Assembly: GCF_009758015.1 (NCBI RefSeq)
Contig: NZ_WSEL01000009.1
Location: 1,971,501-2,035,500, forward strand
DNA length: 64,000 bases
DNA from: Ramlibacter pinisoli
Lineage (GTDB): Bacteria > Pseudomonadota > Gammaproteobacteria > Burkholderiales > Burkholderiaceae_C
Direction: 5' to 3'
How positions within the stretch are numbered: position 1 is the first letter of the stretch; each line of letters starts with the position of its first letter. The notes below the pieces were generated by a model. It searched no databases. It saw only the letters and a list, made by a program, of their open reading frames with translations, and was not told the DNA's origin. Both the position numbers and the translations under genes were made by a program. Below are positions 25,305 to 34,289 of the stretch, one piece after another.

Positions 25305-25835
25305 TCAGCGCAGCGGCAGCAGGCCGGCGAGGTCCAGTTGCATGACGACCATGTTCACCAGCGTCGGCACCGACGGCCGTCCGGTCTCGATGACGAACTC
25401 GGCGACCTCACGGTACAGCGGATCGCGTTCGGCGAACAGGCTGCGCAGGCGCCCCTGGGGATCGGTCACCTGCAGCAGGGGACGCTGGGTGTCGTGGCGC
25501 AGGCGGCGCCACAGTTCCTCGGGGCTGGAATGCAGGTAGACCACCCGCGGACCGCCGCGCAGCAGCAGCCGGTTGGCCTCGCGCAGCACGGCGCCGCCGC
25601 CGGTGGCGATGACGGCCGGTTCGGTTGCGGCCACCAGTTCCGCCAGCACCTCGTGCTCGAGGTCGCGGAAGCGCGCCTCGCCCTCGCGCTCGAAGAACTC
25701 GCGGATGGAGCAGCCCAGGCGCTGCTCGAGCCGGTGGTCGGAATCGTGGAAGGGAACCGCGAGCCGCCGTGCGAGGCTGCGGCCCACCGTCGACTTGCCC
25801 GAACCGGGCAAGCCGACAAGGACGAGGCTGGGCAC
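25305..25835 (-). CDS. aroK: Shikimate kinase AroK
   Basis: Phosphorylates shikimate with ATP. The 176-residue P-loop kinase has Walker [10 protein letters not shown] (residues 8-16), the shikimate-binding aspartate in HDSDHRLE (D33), ARFRDLE with the binding arginine, and the ATGGGAV Walker B/glycine triplet. The lid arginine region lies around [11 protein letters not shown]. It follows pilQ by 23 bases; a pilQ-aroK-aroB link is widespread in proteobacteria. Confidence 0.97.
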   Translation of the reverse strand: MPSLVLVGLPGSGKSTVGRSLARRLAVPFHDSDHRLEQRLGCSIREFFEREGEARFRDLEHEVLAELVAATEPAVIATGGGAVLREANRLLLRGGPRVVYLHSSPEELWRRLRHDTQRPLLQVTDPQGRLRSLFAERDPLYREVAEFVIETGRPSVPTLVNMVVMQLDLAGLLPLR

Positions 25836-25858
25836 GGAACTGCGGCGGCGGGCGCCGC

Positions 25859-27994
25859 TCAGCGGGCCGCGGAGCGGTCGGCCAGCATCTTGGGCGTGAT
25901 GAAGACCAGCATCTCCTGCTTGTTGGAGGTGCGCGACTTGTTCTTGAACATGAAGCCGACGGCCGGCAGGTCGCCCAGGAACGGCACCTTGGTGTCGTTC
26001 TCGGTCTCGGTCAGCTCGAAGATGCCGCCGATCACCACCGTGCCGCCGTTCTCCACCAGCACCTGGGTGCGGATGTGCTTGGTGTTGATGGCGATGCCGG
26101 CCGCGGTGGTCTCGCCCCGGCTGTCCTTGCTGATGTCCAGGTCCAGGATGATGTTGCCCTCGGGCGTGATCTGCGGCGTGACTTCCAGCTTCAGCGTGGC
26201 GCGGCGGAAGGCCACCGAGGTGGCGCCGCTGGAGGTGGCCTGCTGGTACGGGAACTCCGTGCCCTGCTCGATCAGCGCCTTGGTCTTGTCGGCCGTGATG
26301 ACGCGCGGGCTGGACACCAGCTTGCCGCGGCCGTCGGCTTCCAGCGCCGACAGTTCCAGGTTCAGGAAGCGGTTGGCACCGGCGTTGAACAGCGACAGCG
26401 CGAAGCTGGCCGGATTGAAGCCGCCGACACCGACCGCCGGCAGGTTCACGAAGGTGGTCGTGACCGTGTCGAAGGCCGTCGTGGTCTGGCCGGTCTGCGC
26501 CGACACGCCGTCGTAGGTACCGGTGACCGACGCCCGGCTGTTGCCGACGCCGTAGCCGCTGGTGCCGCCGCGCGCGTTGTCGGTGCGCAGGTCGACCGCG
26601 CCCAGGCGCGCGCCGAGCGACTTGCCGAAGGTGTCGGAGGCCTCGACGATGCGCGCCTCGATCAGCACCTGGCGCACCGCGATGTCGAGCTTGGCGATCA
26701 GCTCCTGGACCTGGTCGATGCGGCTGCCGACGTCGGTGACGAAGATCTGGTTGGTACGCGGCTCGGCGATGACGCTGCCCCGCTGGCTGAGCACGCGGTT
26801 GGCGATCGGGCCGGCGGTGAGCTGGGCGGCGATCTCGGCCGCCTTGGTGTAGTTCAGCTGGAAGGCCTGCGTGCGCAGCTGCTCCAGGTTCTGGATGGCG
26901 GCGCGGGCCTCAAGCTCCAGCTTCTCCTTGGATGCGATCTCGTCCTTGGGCGCGATCCACAGCACGTTGCCGGACTTGCGCATGCCCAGGCCCTTGGCCT
27001 GCAGGATGATGTCCAGCGCCTGGTCCCAGGGGACGTCCTTCAGGCGCAGCGTCACCGCGCCGGCGACCGAGTCGGAGGTCACGATGTTGAAGTTGGTGAA
27101 GTCGGCGATGACCTGCAGCAGCGAGCGGACCTCGATGTTCTGGAAGTTCAGCGACAGCTTCTCGCCGGCGTAGCCGGGACCCTGGGTCAGCTTCGACTGG
27201 TCGACCTTCTGCTGGCGCACCTCGACCACGAACTGGTTGTCGCTCTGGTAGGCGCTGTGCTCCCACTGGCCCTTGGGTTCGATGACCACGCGCACGCGGT
27301 CGCCGGCCTGGAAGGTGGTGACGGTCTGCACCGGCGTGCCGAAATCGGACACGTCGAGCTTGCGGCGCAGGCCTTCCGGCAGGGTGGATTTCAGGAATTC
27401 GACCACCAGCTGCTGGCCCTGCTGGCGGATGTCGACGCCGACCTGGTTGTTCGGCAGTTCGACCATCACGCGGCCGGCGGCGTCGGGGCCACGGCGGAAG
27501 TCCAGGTCCTTGATCGGTTGCGCGTCGCGGGCCCGGTTCTCGGCGAACTGGGAGGTGACGGCGGCGGTAGCAGCCGGCGCCACGCCGGAGACGGCGTCGA
27601 GCGAGACCAGCAGCGACTTGCCCTGCAGCTGGGCCTTGTAGCCGGTCGGCGACTTCAGGTTCAGCACCAGGCGGGTGCGGTCACCGGCGGTGACCACGTT
27701 CATCGAGCGCAGGTTGCCCTGGTTCAGTTCGACGGTGGAACGCCCCAGGCCGTTGCTGGCGCCGGGAATGTCCAGCGCGATGCGCGCCGGCGACTGGATG
27801 GTGAAGCCGGCCGGCACCGCCGGCAGCGGCTGCGAGAAGTCGATGCGCACGACCTCCACGCCGCCCTGGATCGAGCTGCTGACCGACTCGACCACGGTGC
27901 TTTGCGCCTGGGCTGACAGGCTGGCGCCTGCGAGGAGCAGCCACCCCACGCACGCCACCACCCGTCGCCACGCCATCATGTTCTGTTTGTTCAT
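25859..27994 (-). CDS. pilQ: Type IV pilus secretin PilQ
   Basis: Outer-membrane secretin through which the pilus extrudes, 711 residues. A signal peptide (MNKQNMMAWRRVVACVG, cleavage near AQA) is followed by AMIN domains that bind peptidoglycan, a PilQ-specific N1-type domain (LSLNFQNIEVRSLLQVIADFTNFNIV), a second N domain with VRQVLIEARIVEA, and the secretin core ending in VENGGTVVIGGIFE and KQEMLVFITPK. The start at 27994 was chosen; Met 6 or 7 is possible. It overlaps pilP by four bases and ends the pilMNOPQ unit. Confidence 0.96.
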   Translation of the reverse strand: MNKQNMMAWRRVVACVGWLLLAGASLSAQAQSTVVESVSSSIQGGVEVVRIDFSQPLPAVPAGFTIQSPARIALDIPGASNGLGRSTVELNQGNLRSMNVVTAGDRTRLVLNLKSPTGYKAQLQGKSLLVSLDAVSGVAPAATAAVTSQFAENRARDAQPIKDLDFRRGPDAAGRVMVELPNNQVGVDIRQQGQQLVVEFLKSTLPEGLRRKLDVSDFGTPVQTVTTFQAGDRVRVVIEPKGQWEHSAYQSDNQFVVEVRQQKVDQSKLTQGPGYAGEKLSLNFQNIEVRSLLQVIADFTNFNIVTSDSVAGAVTLRLKDVPWDQALDIILQAKGLGMRKSGNVLWIAPKDEIASKEKLELEARAAIQNLEQLRTQAFQLNYTKAAEIAAQLTAGPIANRVLSQRGSVIAEPRTNQIFVTDVGSRIDQVQELIAKLDIAVRQVLIEARIVEASDTFGKSLGARLGAVDLRTDNARGGTSGYGVGNSRASVTGTYDGVSAQTGQTTTAFDTVTTTFVNLPAVGVGGFNPASFALSLFNAGANRFLNLELSALEADGRGKLVSSPRVITADKTKALIEQGTEFPYQQATSSGATSVAFRRATLKLEVTPQITPEGNIILDLDISKDSRGETTAAGIAINTKHIRTQVLVENGGTVVIGGIFELTETENDTKVPFLGDLPAVGFMFKNKSRTSNKQEMLVFITPKMLADRSAAR

Positions 27995-28530
27995 TTCGAC
28001 CTCTCTTGCAATTGGAGCGTCGCACTGCGCTCGATCCACTCGCCCGCGGCGTCCTGCACGATCTCGCGCAGGACGACCTCGGCCTCCCCGACCTTGGTGA
28101 TCTTTCCGTAGTTCTGGCCCAGGTAGTTGCCGGGGCGCACCTGGTACAGCAGGTTGTCCACGCGAACCAGGGCGACCGGCTGGCCCTGCTTGAGCAGGCT
28201 GCCGACCATGGACATGGTGTCGAGCGGGAAGCCCTCGAGCGGCTCCTTGCGGCGCGCGAGCTCGGGCGCGAGCAGCGCCGCGCTGGAGGTCGACTGGGTG
28301 GTCTCGCGCTTGAGGGCCTGCGTCAGCTTCTGGTTGCTGAACGGGTCGAACGCCGTTTCCTGCGTGTAGGCCTGGGGGCTGAACTGCTTGGGCTCGGGAA
28401 TGGGCTGCACCTTGGGCCGGGTCTGGGCCCGCTGCTGGTTCATCCACTCCAGCGTCTCCTCCTGGTGGGAGGCGCCGCAACCGGCCAGCAGCACGACGGC
28501 CAGGGCGGCGGCGAGGCGGGTCGGCATCAT
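27991..28530 (-). CDS. pilP: Type IV pilus inner-membrane lipoprotein PilP
   Basis: Lipoprotein of the pilus alignment complex linking PilNO to PilQ, 179 residues. The signal peptide ends in the lipobox LLAGC (Cys at about residue 18). A flexible, Gln/Pro-rich linker follows, then the beta-domain with SMVGSLLKQGQPVALVRVDNLLYQVRPGNYLGQNYGKI, the PilP hallmark. It overlaps the pilO stop and the pilQ start by four bases each. Confidence 0.95.
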   Translation of the reverse strand: MMPTRLAAALAVVLLAGCGASHQEETLEWMNQQRAQTRPKVQPIPEPKQFSPQAYTQETAFDPFSNQKLTQALKRETTQSTSSAALLAPELARRKEPLEGFPLDTMSMVGSLLKQGQPVALVRVDNLLYQVRPGNYLGQNYGKITKVGEAEVVLREIVQDAAGEWIERSATLQLQERSK

Positions 28531-29201
28531 TTCTTGGCTCCCTTGGGCGCGGACGCCTTGCGCTGCTTGTCGACTTCGTCGGCGTCGAGGTAGCGGAAGG
28601 TCTTGGCCGTGGCGTCCATGGACAGCATGCCGTCGCGGCCCGGCGTGACGCCGACGTTGTTCAGGGTCACGATGCGCGACAGGTTGGCGATGTCGGAGGC
28701 GAACGAGCCGATGTCGTGGTAGCGGCCAGTCACCTTCAGGGCGATCGGCAGTTCGGCGTAGTACTCCTTGACGTTGACCTGGCCGGGCCGGAACAGCTCG
28801 AAGCTCAGGCTTCGGCCCAGGCCCGCCTGGTTGATGTCCGACAGCAGCGCGTCCATCTCGGCCTTGCTGGGCAGCTGCTTTTCCAGCTGGGTGACGTACT
28901 GCTGCACCTGCTCGCGCTGCTTCTTCAGCGCATCGAGGTTGACGGCCTGGGCCAGCTTCTTGGAGTAGTCCTCCTTGAGCGACTTTTCCTTGGCGATCTC
29001 CTGGTCCAGTTCCTGGTCGGAGTTGGTGAGCCAGACGAACCAGAGCGCGACCACGATGGCGACCATCAGCGCCAGGCAGGCCGCCAGGCGAGGCACCAGG
29101 GGCCAGGACGCGGGGTCGTTCGGGTCGAGCCCGCGGAACTGCGCGGCGACCTTCTGCTGGAGGCCGGCCAGGTCGAATTTGGGGACAGCGGTGGTGGCCA
29201 T
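28527..29201 (-). CDS. pilO: Type IV pilus alignment protein PilO
   Basis: Bitopic inner-membrane protein of 224 residues that dimerises with PilN. One membrane helix near residues 30-52 (LAACLALMVAIVVALWFVW) is followed by a coiled coil (SLKEDYSKKLAQAVNLDALKKQREQVQQY) and a ferredoxin-like C-terminal domain (YYAELPIALKVTGRYHDIGSFASDIANL). It lies six bases after pilN. Confidence 0.95.
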   Translation of the reverse strand: MATTAVPKFDLAGLQQKVAAQFRGLDPNDPASWPLVPRLAACLALMVAIVVALWFVWLTNSDQELDQEIAKEKSLKEDYSKKLAQAVNLDALKKQREQVQQYVTQLEKQLPSKAEMDALLSDINQAGLGRSLSFELFRPGQVNVKEYYAELPIALKVTGRYHDIGSFASDIANLSRIVTLNNVGVTPGRDGMLSMDATAKTFRYLDADEVDKQRKASAPKGAKK

Positions 29202-29207
29202 GGTGCT

Positions 29208-29852
29208 TCAGGTCTTGGCGGGCGCCGAGGCAGCCGCGGTGGCGGCGGGCGAGGTCGGGGCCGAGGCGGCTCCGGCGGGCTTGGTCACCTCGCTGGAGCG
29301 CAGCAGCCGCACGCGCATGTTGAAGTTCGAGACCTTGCGCTGCTCGCGCGGGCCCAGGTTCACGGAGCCGGCCACGATCTCGACCAGCTCGGGCCGGGTG
29401 AGCCAGGCGCTGTTGTTGCCCAGGTTGCGCAGCAGCTCCGAGACGCGCTCGTTGGACTGCGCCACGCCGGTGAGGGTGACGGTCTGGTTGTCCTGCTTGA
29501 CGGTGGTGATGTAGACGCCGTCGGGCAGCTGCCGCACCAGCTCGTTGAGCAGGTGGACCGGCAGGTTGCGGTCGGACTGGAGGTCTTCCACCGCCTGCTG
29601 GCGGGCCCGCAGCGCGGCGATCTCCTGCTGCAGGGTGGAGATCTCGCGGATCTGGCTTTCCAGCTTCTTGATCTCCCGGTCGAGCAGCGCGTTCTTGTCC
29701 TGCTGCGACGAGATCTGGGCCTGGAACCACAGGAAGATGGCGCCGGCGATGACACCGCCGAACAGGGCCGCGACGCCCAGGGAGGCGAAGAACGCCTCGC
29801 GCCGGCGCTTGCGGGCCGCCTCGCGGTGGGGCAGGAGGTTGATCAGGATCAC
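29208..29852 (-). CDS. pilN: Type IV pilus alignment protein PilN
   Basis: Bitopic inner-membrane partner of PilO, 214 residues. The N terminus ILINLLPHREAARKRRREAF holds the conserved INLLP motif that docks into cytosolic PilM. One membrane helix, a coiled coil (DKNALLDREIKKLESQIREI) and a periplasmic ferredoxin-like domain follow, with an Ala/Pro-rich tail. The start is a GTG in a four-base GTGA overlap with the pilM stop; no ATG fits, and INLLP fixes the start. Confidence 0.94.
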   Translation of the reverse strand: MILINLLPHREAARKRRREAFFASLGVAALFGGVIAGAIFLWFQAQISSQQDKNALLDREIKKLESQIREISTLQQEIAALRARQQAVEDLQSDRNLPVHLLNELVRQLPDGVYITTVKQDNQTVTLTGVAQSNERVSELLRNLGNNSAWLTRPELVEIVAGSVNLGPREQRKVSNFNMRVRLLRSSEVTKPAGAASAPTSPAATAAASAPAKT

Positions 29853-30928
29853 TGCAGGAACCTCCGCATGGCCAGGCCACAGGACGTCAGGTACGACGGG
29901 GCTTCGCGTCGCATCTTCTTCTCGCGCACGCCGTCGCCGATCACCATGCCGTCGAACGGGTTCGCCAGGCCGCAGGGGAACGAGGTCTGGGCGGTGACGG
30001 CGTCGTTCAGGCCGGGCAGCGCCGCCGACCCGCCGGCCAGCATGATGTGGTCGACGCGGTTGTGCGGGGTGCTGGTGAAGAAGAACTGCAGGGCGCGGGC
30101 CACTTCCTGCGCCATGCTGTCCACGAACGGCTTGAGCACCGTGGCCTCGTAGTCGTCGGGCAGCTCGCCGCTGCGCTTCTTGGCCTCGGCCTCCTCGGGC
30201 GAGAAGCCGTACTGGCGCACGATGAGCTGGGTGAGCTGGGCGCCGCCGAAGGCCTGGTCGCGGTCGTACAGCACCTCGTCGTTGCGGATCACCTGCATGC
30301 TGGTGGTGAAGGCGCCGACCTCGAACAGGGCGACCATGGTGTCCACCCCGTTGGCCGGCAGCGTCTGGATCAGCCGACCGGCGGCCAGGCGCGACGAGTA
30401 CGACTCGACGTCGATGATCACCGGCTTCAGGCCGGCGGCCTCGGCCAGGCCCTGGCGGTCCTGGACCTTTTCCTTGCGCGAGGCGGCGATGAGCACCTCG
30501 ACATCCCCGGATGAGGTGGTGCTGGGCCCGACCACACAGAAGTCCAGGCTCACTTCGTCGAGCGAGAATGGGATGTACTGGTTGGCCTCGGTCTCGACCT
30601 GCACCTCGAGTTCCTGCTCGGACAGGCCGCCCGGGAGGATGATCTTCTTGGTGATGACGGCCGACGGCGGCAGCGCCATGGCGACATTCTTGGTGCGGGT
30701 GCCGCTTTTCTTGATGAGCCGGCGCATCGCCTCGGCCACCTCGTCGAACTTCTCGACGTTGCCGTCGGTGATCCAGCCGCGCTCCAGCGGTTCCATGGCG
30801 CAACGCTCCAGGACCAGGGCGCCGGACTTGTCACGGCCGAGCTCGACCAGCTTGACGCTGGATGAGCTGATATCCAAGCCCAGCAAGGGCGCCGGTTGCC
30901 GGCTGAACAACGATCCCAGAGAGATCAA
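29849..30928 (-). CDS. pilM: Type IV pilus assembly ATPase-fold protein PilM
   Basis: Cytosolic actin/FtsA-like protein of 359 residues that binds the PilN N-terminus. Actin-fold motifs include LLGLDISSSSVKLVEL (phosphate 1), VIDVESYSSRLAAGRLIQ, and the C-terminal GGSAALPGLNDAV (adenosine motif). Translation probably starts at TTG (30928), preceded six bases upstream by AGGAGA; no ATG is available at a family-consistent position. First gene of pilMNOPQ, divergent from mrcA. Confidence 0.94.
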   Translation of the reverse strand: MISLGSLFSRQPAPLLGLDISSSSVKLVELGRDKSGALVLERCAMEPLERGWITDGNVEKFDEVAEAMRRLIKKSGTRTKNVAMALPPSAVITKKIILPGGLSEQELEVQVETEANQYIPFSLDEVSLDFCVVGPSTTSSGDVEVLIAASRKEKVQDRQGLAEAAGLKPVIIDVESYSSRLAAGRLIQTLPANGVDTMVALFEVGAFTTSMQVIRNDEVLYDRDQAFGGAQLTQLIVRQYGFSPEEAEAKKRSGELPDDYEATVLKPFVDSMAQEVARALQFFFTSTPHNRVDHIMLAGGSAALPGLNDAVTAQTSFPCGLANPFDGMVIGDGVREKKMRREAPSYLTSCGLAMRRFLQ

Positions 30929-30981
30929 CTCGGTCTCCTGCCCGCCGATTCAGGCGGTAACAAACTTAAGATTCCACTTCA

Positions 30982-31010
30982 ATGCTAGCAGTAACATCCT
31001 TGTCGCCCAA
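30982..31010 (-). promoter_or_regulatory. Candidate pilM promoter
   Basis: On the minus strand TTGGGC (31005-31010) and TAGCAT (30982-30987) are 17 bases apart, and a TGC just before the -10 gives an extended -10 form. The predicted start of transcription is about 45 bases before the pilM TTG codon. The -35 match is only partial. Confidence 0.4.
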
Positions 31011-31163
31011 AGGAATTTTCCCCTCTGGCCCGTACGAAACGTTGCCAAACAGCCACGCGTGTGACGGCTCTTGCGCAAGCTCGACGGGCATCCTCGGACC
31101 TGTCGTGCATCTTGTCTCTTGCTGCGCTGCAACAACTCGACCGTGGCCGGCCGGGCCGATTTT

Positions 31164-31169
31164 TATAAT
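31164..31169 (+). promoter_or_regulatory. Candidate mrcA -10 element
   Basis: A perfect TATAAT lies 26 bases before the mrcA ATG on the plus strand. The -35 region is poor (GACCGT, with a 19-base spacer). The implied leader is about 20 bases. Confidence 0.45.
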
Positions 31170-31195
31170 GCCCATGGGCTCCTGCCCACCCCCCT

Positions 31196-33667
31196 ATGCC
31201 CTCTGATTCCTCTTCCGACGGGCGCGGCTCGTCCCGCCGCGGTCCGACCTGGAAGCGCCGACTCCTGCAGGCCTTCCTCTGGCTGGTGGGCGGTGCGCTG
31301 GCCGCCGTCGCCTCGGCGGTCATCGTGGCCGGGGTCGCCCTTGCGGTGGCCTACCCCAACCTGCCGGACATCTCCGAGCTGTCCAACTACCGGCCCAAGC
31401 TGCCGCTGCGCGTGTTTTCGGCCGAGGGCGTCCTGCTGGGCGAGTTCGGCGAGGAACGGCGCAACCTGACGCCCATCGCCGAGATCCCGGCGGTGATGAA
31501 GAACGCGGTGCTGGCCATCGAGGACGCCCGCTTCTATTCGCACAGCGGCGTCGACTACAAGGGCCTGGTGCGCGCCGCCGTGGCGAACCTGGGCCGGGCC
31601 AAGAGCCAGGGCGCCTCCACCATCACCATGCAGGTGGCCCGCAACGTCTACCTGTCGTCCGAGAAGACGTTCACCCGCAAGCTCTACGAGATCCTGCTGA
31701 CGTTCAAGCTGGAGCACCTGCTCACCAAGGACCAGATCCTCGAGATCTACATGAACCAGATCTTCCTGGGCAACCGCGCCTACGGGTTCGCGGCGGCTTC
31801 GGAGGCGTATTTCGGCAAGCCGATGAAGGACCTGACGGTGGCCGAGGCGGCCATGCTGGCCGGCCTGCCCAAGGCCCCGTCGGCCTACAACCCGATCAGC
31901 AATCCCAGCCGGGCCCGCACGCGCCAGCTCTACATCATCGAGCGGATGGAGGAGAACGGCTTCATCACGTCCGCCCAGGCCGAGGCCGCCAAGCGCCAGG
32001 AGCTGAAGGTGCGCCCGCCCAACGAGCACGGCCGGGTGCACGCCGAGTACGTGGCCGAGACGGTGCGCCAGCTGGTCTATTCGCAGTACGGCGACGACGC
32101 CTACACGCGCGGCCTGAACGTCGTCACCTCGGTCAAGTCGGTGCAGCAGGAGGCCGCCTACCGGGCCCTGCGCAAGGGCATCATGGACTACGAGAAGCGG
32201 CAGATCTACCGCGGCCCGGAGGAGTTCATCGACCTGCCGGCCGACCGCAAGGAGCAGGAAGACGCCATCGACGACGCCCTGGCCGACCACCCGGACAACG
32301 GCGACGTCATGTCGGCCGTCGTGCTGGAAGCCGGCCCCAAGAAGATCATCGCCGTGCGCCAGAATGGCGACCGCTTCGAGATCACCGGCGACGGCCTGCG
32401 TCCGGCCCAGTCGGGCCTGTCGGACAAGGCGCCGCCCAAGATCAAGATCCGCCCGGGCGCCGTCATCCGCGTCATGCAGACGCCCAAGAGCACCTGGGAG
32501 ATCACCCAGCTGCCCGAGGTCGAGGGCGCCTTCGTGGCGCTCGACCCCAAGGACGGCTCCGTGCTGGCCATGGTGGGCGGGTTCGACTTCTACAAGAACA
32601 AGTTCAACCACGTCACCCAGGCCTGGCGCCAGCCGGGGTCGGGCTTCAAGCCCTTCATCTACTCGGCGGCGCTGGAGAAGGGTTTCACGCCGGCGACCAT
32701 CGTCAACGACGCGCCGCTGTTCTTCGACGCCGGCGTCACCGGCGGGCAACCCTGGGAGCCGAAGAACTACGACGGCAAGTTCGAGGGCCCGATGCCGCTG
32801 CACACGGCGCTGGCCAAGTCCAAGAACATGGTGTCCATCCGCATCCTGCAGGCCGTGGGCACGCAGAACGCGCAGGACTGGATCAGCCGCTTCGGCTTCG
32901 AGCCCGAAAAGCACCCGCCCTACCTCACCATGGCGCTGGGCGCCGGCTCGGTCACGCCAATGCAGATGGCCACCGGCTACGCGGTGTTCGCCAACGGCGG
33001 CTACCGCGTCAACCCGTGGCTGATCAGCCGCATCGTCGACCACAAGGGCAAGGTGCTGGTGGAAACCCAGCCGCCGCTGCCTACCGAGGCGGTGCGCGCC
33101 ATCGACGCCCGCAACGCCTTCGTGATGGACCGCCTGCTGCAGGAGATCACCCGCTCCGGCACGGCCGCCCGCGCCCAGCAGGTGCTCAAGCGCCCCGACC
33201 TGTACGGCAAGACCGGCACCACCAACGACTCGATCGACACCTGGTTCAACGGCTTCCACCCCTCGGTGGTGGCCATCGTCTGGATGGGATACGACAACCC
33301 GCGGCCGCTGGGCGACCGCGAGACCGGCGGCAGCATGAGCCTGCCGGTGTGGATCAACTTCATGGAGACCGCCCTGAAGGGGGTGCCCGAGGTGGTGCCG
33401 ACGGCGCCCGAGGGCGTGGTCAACGTCGGCGGCGAGTGGTTCTACGAGGAGTACTCGCGTGGCGGCGGCGTCAGCAGCCTGGGCGTGACCCCGACCCCGC
33501 AGGTCGAACCGGTGCCGATCAGCGGCACGTCGGGCGCGGGGCCGGCGCGGCCGGCCAGCGTTCCCCTGGGGCCGGCGATGTCGCCGGCGCCGGACGGCAA
33601 CTCGGCGCCCTCGCCGTCGCGGCCGCCCGAGGAACGGCGCAGCATCCTCGACCTGTTCCGCAACTGA
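31196..33667 (+). CDS. mrcA: Penicillin-binding protein 1A (bifunctional class A PBP)
   Basis: Inner-membrane-anchored peptidoglycan glycosyltransferase and DD-transpeptidase, 823 residues. One N-terminal membrane helix (about 25-52) precedes the GT51 domain with catalytic E109 (AIEDARFYSHSGVD) and GASTITMQVARN. An OB-like insert separates it from the transpeptidase, whose serine motifs are S482-G-F-K485, S542-K-N and K672-T-G. A Pro/Ser-rich tail follows. It is divergent from pilM, a conserved arrangement, and no strong Shine-Dalgarno sequence precedes the ATG. Confidence 0.96.
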   Translation: MPSDSSSDGRGSSRRGPTWKRRLLQAFLWLVGGALAAVASAVIVAGVALAVAYPNLPDISELSNYRPKLPLRVFSAEGVLLGEFGEERRNLTPIAEIPAVMKNAVLAIEDARFYSHSGVDYKGLVRAAVANLGRAKSQGASTITMQVARNVYLSSEKTFTRKLYEILLTFKLEHLLTKDQILEIYMNQIFLGNRAYGFAAASEAYFGKPMKDLTVAEAAMLAGLPKAPSAYNPISNPSRARTRQLYIIERMEENGFITSAQAEAAKRQELKVRPPNEHGRVHAEYVAETVRQLVYSQYGDDAYTRGLNVVTSVKSVQQEAAYRALRKGIMDYEKRQIYRGPEEFIDLPADRKEQEDAIDDALADHPDNGDVMSAVVLEAGPKKIIAVRQNGDRFEITGDGLRPAQSGLSDKAPPKIKIRPGAVIRVMQTPKSTWEITQLPEVEGAFVALDPKDGSVLAMVGGFDFYKNKFNHVTQAWRQPGSGFKPFIYSAALEKGFTPATIVNDAPLFFDAGVTGGQPWEPKNYDGKFEGPMPLHTALAKSKNMVSIRILQAVGTQNAQDWISRFGFEPEKHPPYLTMALGAGSVTPMQMATGYAVFANGGYRVNPWLISRIVDHKGKVLVETQPPLPTEAVRAIDARNAFVMDRLLQEITRSGTAARAQQVLKRPDLYGKTGTTNDSIDTWFNGFHPSVVAIVWMGYDNPRPLGDRETGGSMSLPVWINFMETALKGVPEVVPTAPEGVVNVGGEWFYEEYSRGGGVSSLGVTPTPQVEPVPISGTSGAGPARPASVPLGPAMSPAPDGNSAPSPSRPPEERRSILDLFRN

Positions 33668-33683
33668 AGGGCGGCGGCCGCCC

Positions 33684-34013
33684 TCAGGCGCTGAAGTCCA
33701 GCGCCTCGCCGGCCTGCTCGCTGGCGTGGCGGGCGAGGCTGGCGAAGAACTCGCCCTGGCCCTTGGTGTCCATCCAGCTGCTGCCGTCGAACTTGTAGTG
33801 GAAGCCGCCCGCCCGGGCGGCGAGCCACACTTCGTGCAGGGGCTTCTGCAGGTTGACGATGATCTGGCTGCCGTTGCGGAACGTCAGGGTGACCATGCCG
33901 CCGACCCGCTGGCTGTCGATGTCCGTGTCGGTGTCGTCGTTGATGCGGTCGCATCCGGCTTCCACCTGCCGCAGCAAGGCCTCGGCGCGGTCCATGTATT
34001 CAGGGTCGGTCAT
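33684..34013 (-). CDS. cyaY: Frataxin-like iron-sulfur assembly protein CyaY
   Basis: Frataxin homologue of 109 residues that binds iron and modulates Fe-S cluster assembly by IscS. The N-terminal helix is acidic ([18 protein letters not shown]), the iron-binding ridge of the family, followed by the beta-sheet with [35 protein letters not shown]. It is convergent with mrcA (16 bases apart) and divergent from lptM with only 12 bases between start codons, a common betaproteobacterial arrangement beside lysA. Confidence 0.94.
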   Translation of the reverse strand: MTDPEYMDRAEALLRQVEAGCDRINDDTDTDIDSQRVGGMVTLTFRNGSQIIVNLQKPLHEVWLAARAGGFHYKFDGSSWMDTKGQGEFFASLARHASEQAGEALDFSA

Positions 34014-34025
34014 TACAATTTTGCG

Positions 34026-34289
34026 ATGTTGACGTTCGATTCCATTCTATGCAGCGTGCCCCGGCGGCCGGCCCTGGCAGTCGCGGCCGCGCTGCTGCTG
34101 GGGGCATGCGGCCAGCGCGGTCCGCTCTACCTGCCCACCGAGCCGGCTGCCGCCGGCCGGGCCAGCCTGCCGCAGTCGCTCAACCCGACCCGCGCCGCCT
34201 CCGATCCCGCCGCCCCGCCGGCCCCTGCGGCGATGCCGCCGCAGGATCTGCCCCCCGCGGCCGGCAACACCAGCACGGTGCGCCCATGA
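34026..34289 (+). CDS. lptM: LptM/YifL-like lipoprotein
   Basis: Small outer-membrane lipoprotein of 87 residues. The signal peptide ends in the lipobox LLGAC and is followed directly by GQRGPLYLP, matching the short conserved LptM motif (CGxxGPLYxP). In enterobacteria LptM assists maturation of the LptDE lipopolysaccharide translocon. The remainder is a disordered Pro/Ala tail. A TACAAT hexamer lies only seven bases before the ATG and no ribosome-binding site is visible, so the message may be leaderless. Its stop overlaps the lysA start by four bases. Confidence 0.85.
   Translation: MLTFDSILCSVPRRPALAVAAALLLGACGQRGPLYLPTEPAAAGRASLPQSLNPTRAASDPAAPPAPAAMPPQDLPPAAGNTSTVRP

Noticed and set aside
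25625..27916. Long plus-strand open frame opposite aroK and pilQ
   Set aside because: No start signal and no recognisable domain; it mirrors aroK and pilQ.
31163..33259. Open frame of 698 codons antisense to mrcA
   Set aside because: Composition and position mark it as a shadow of mrcA.
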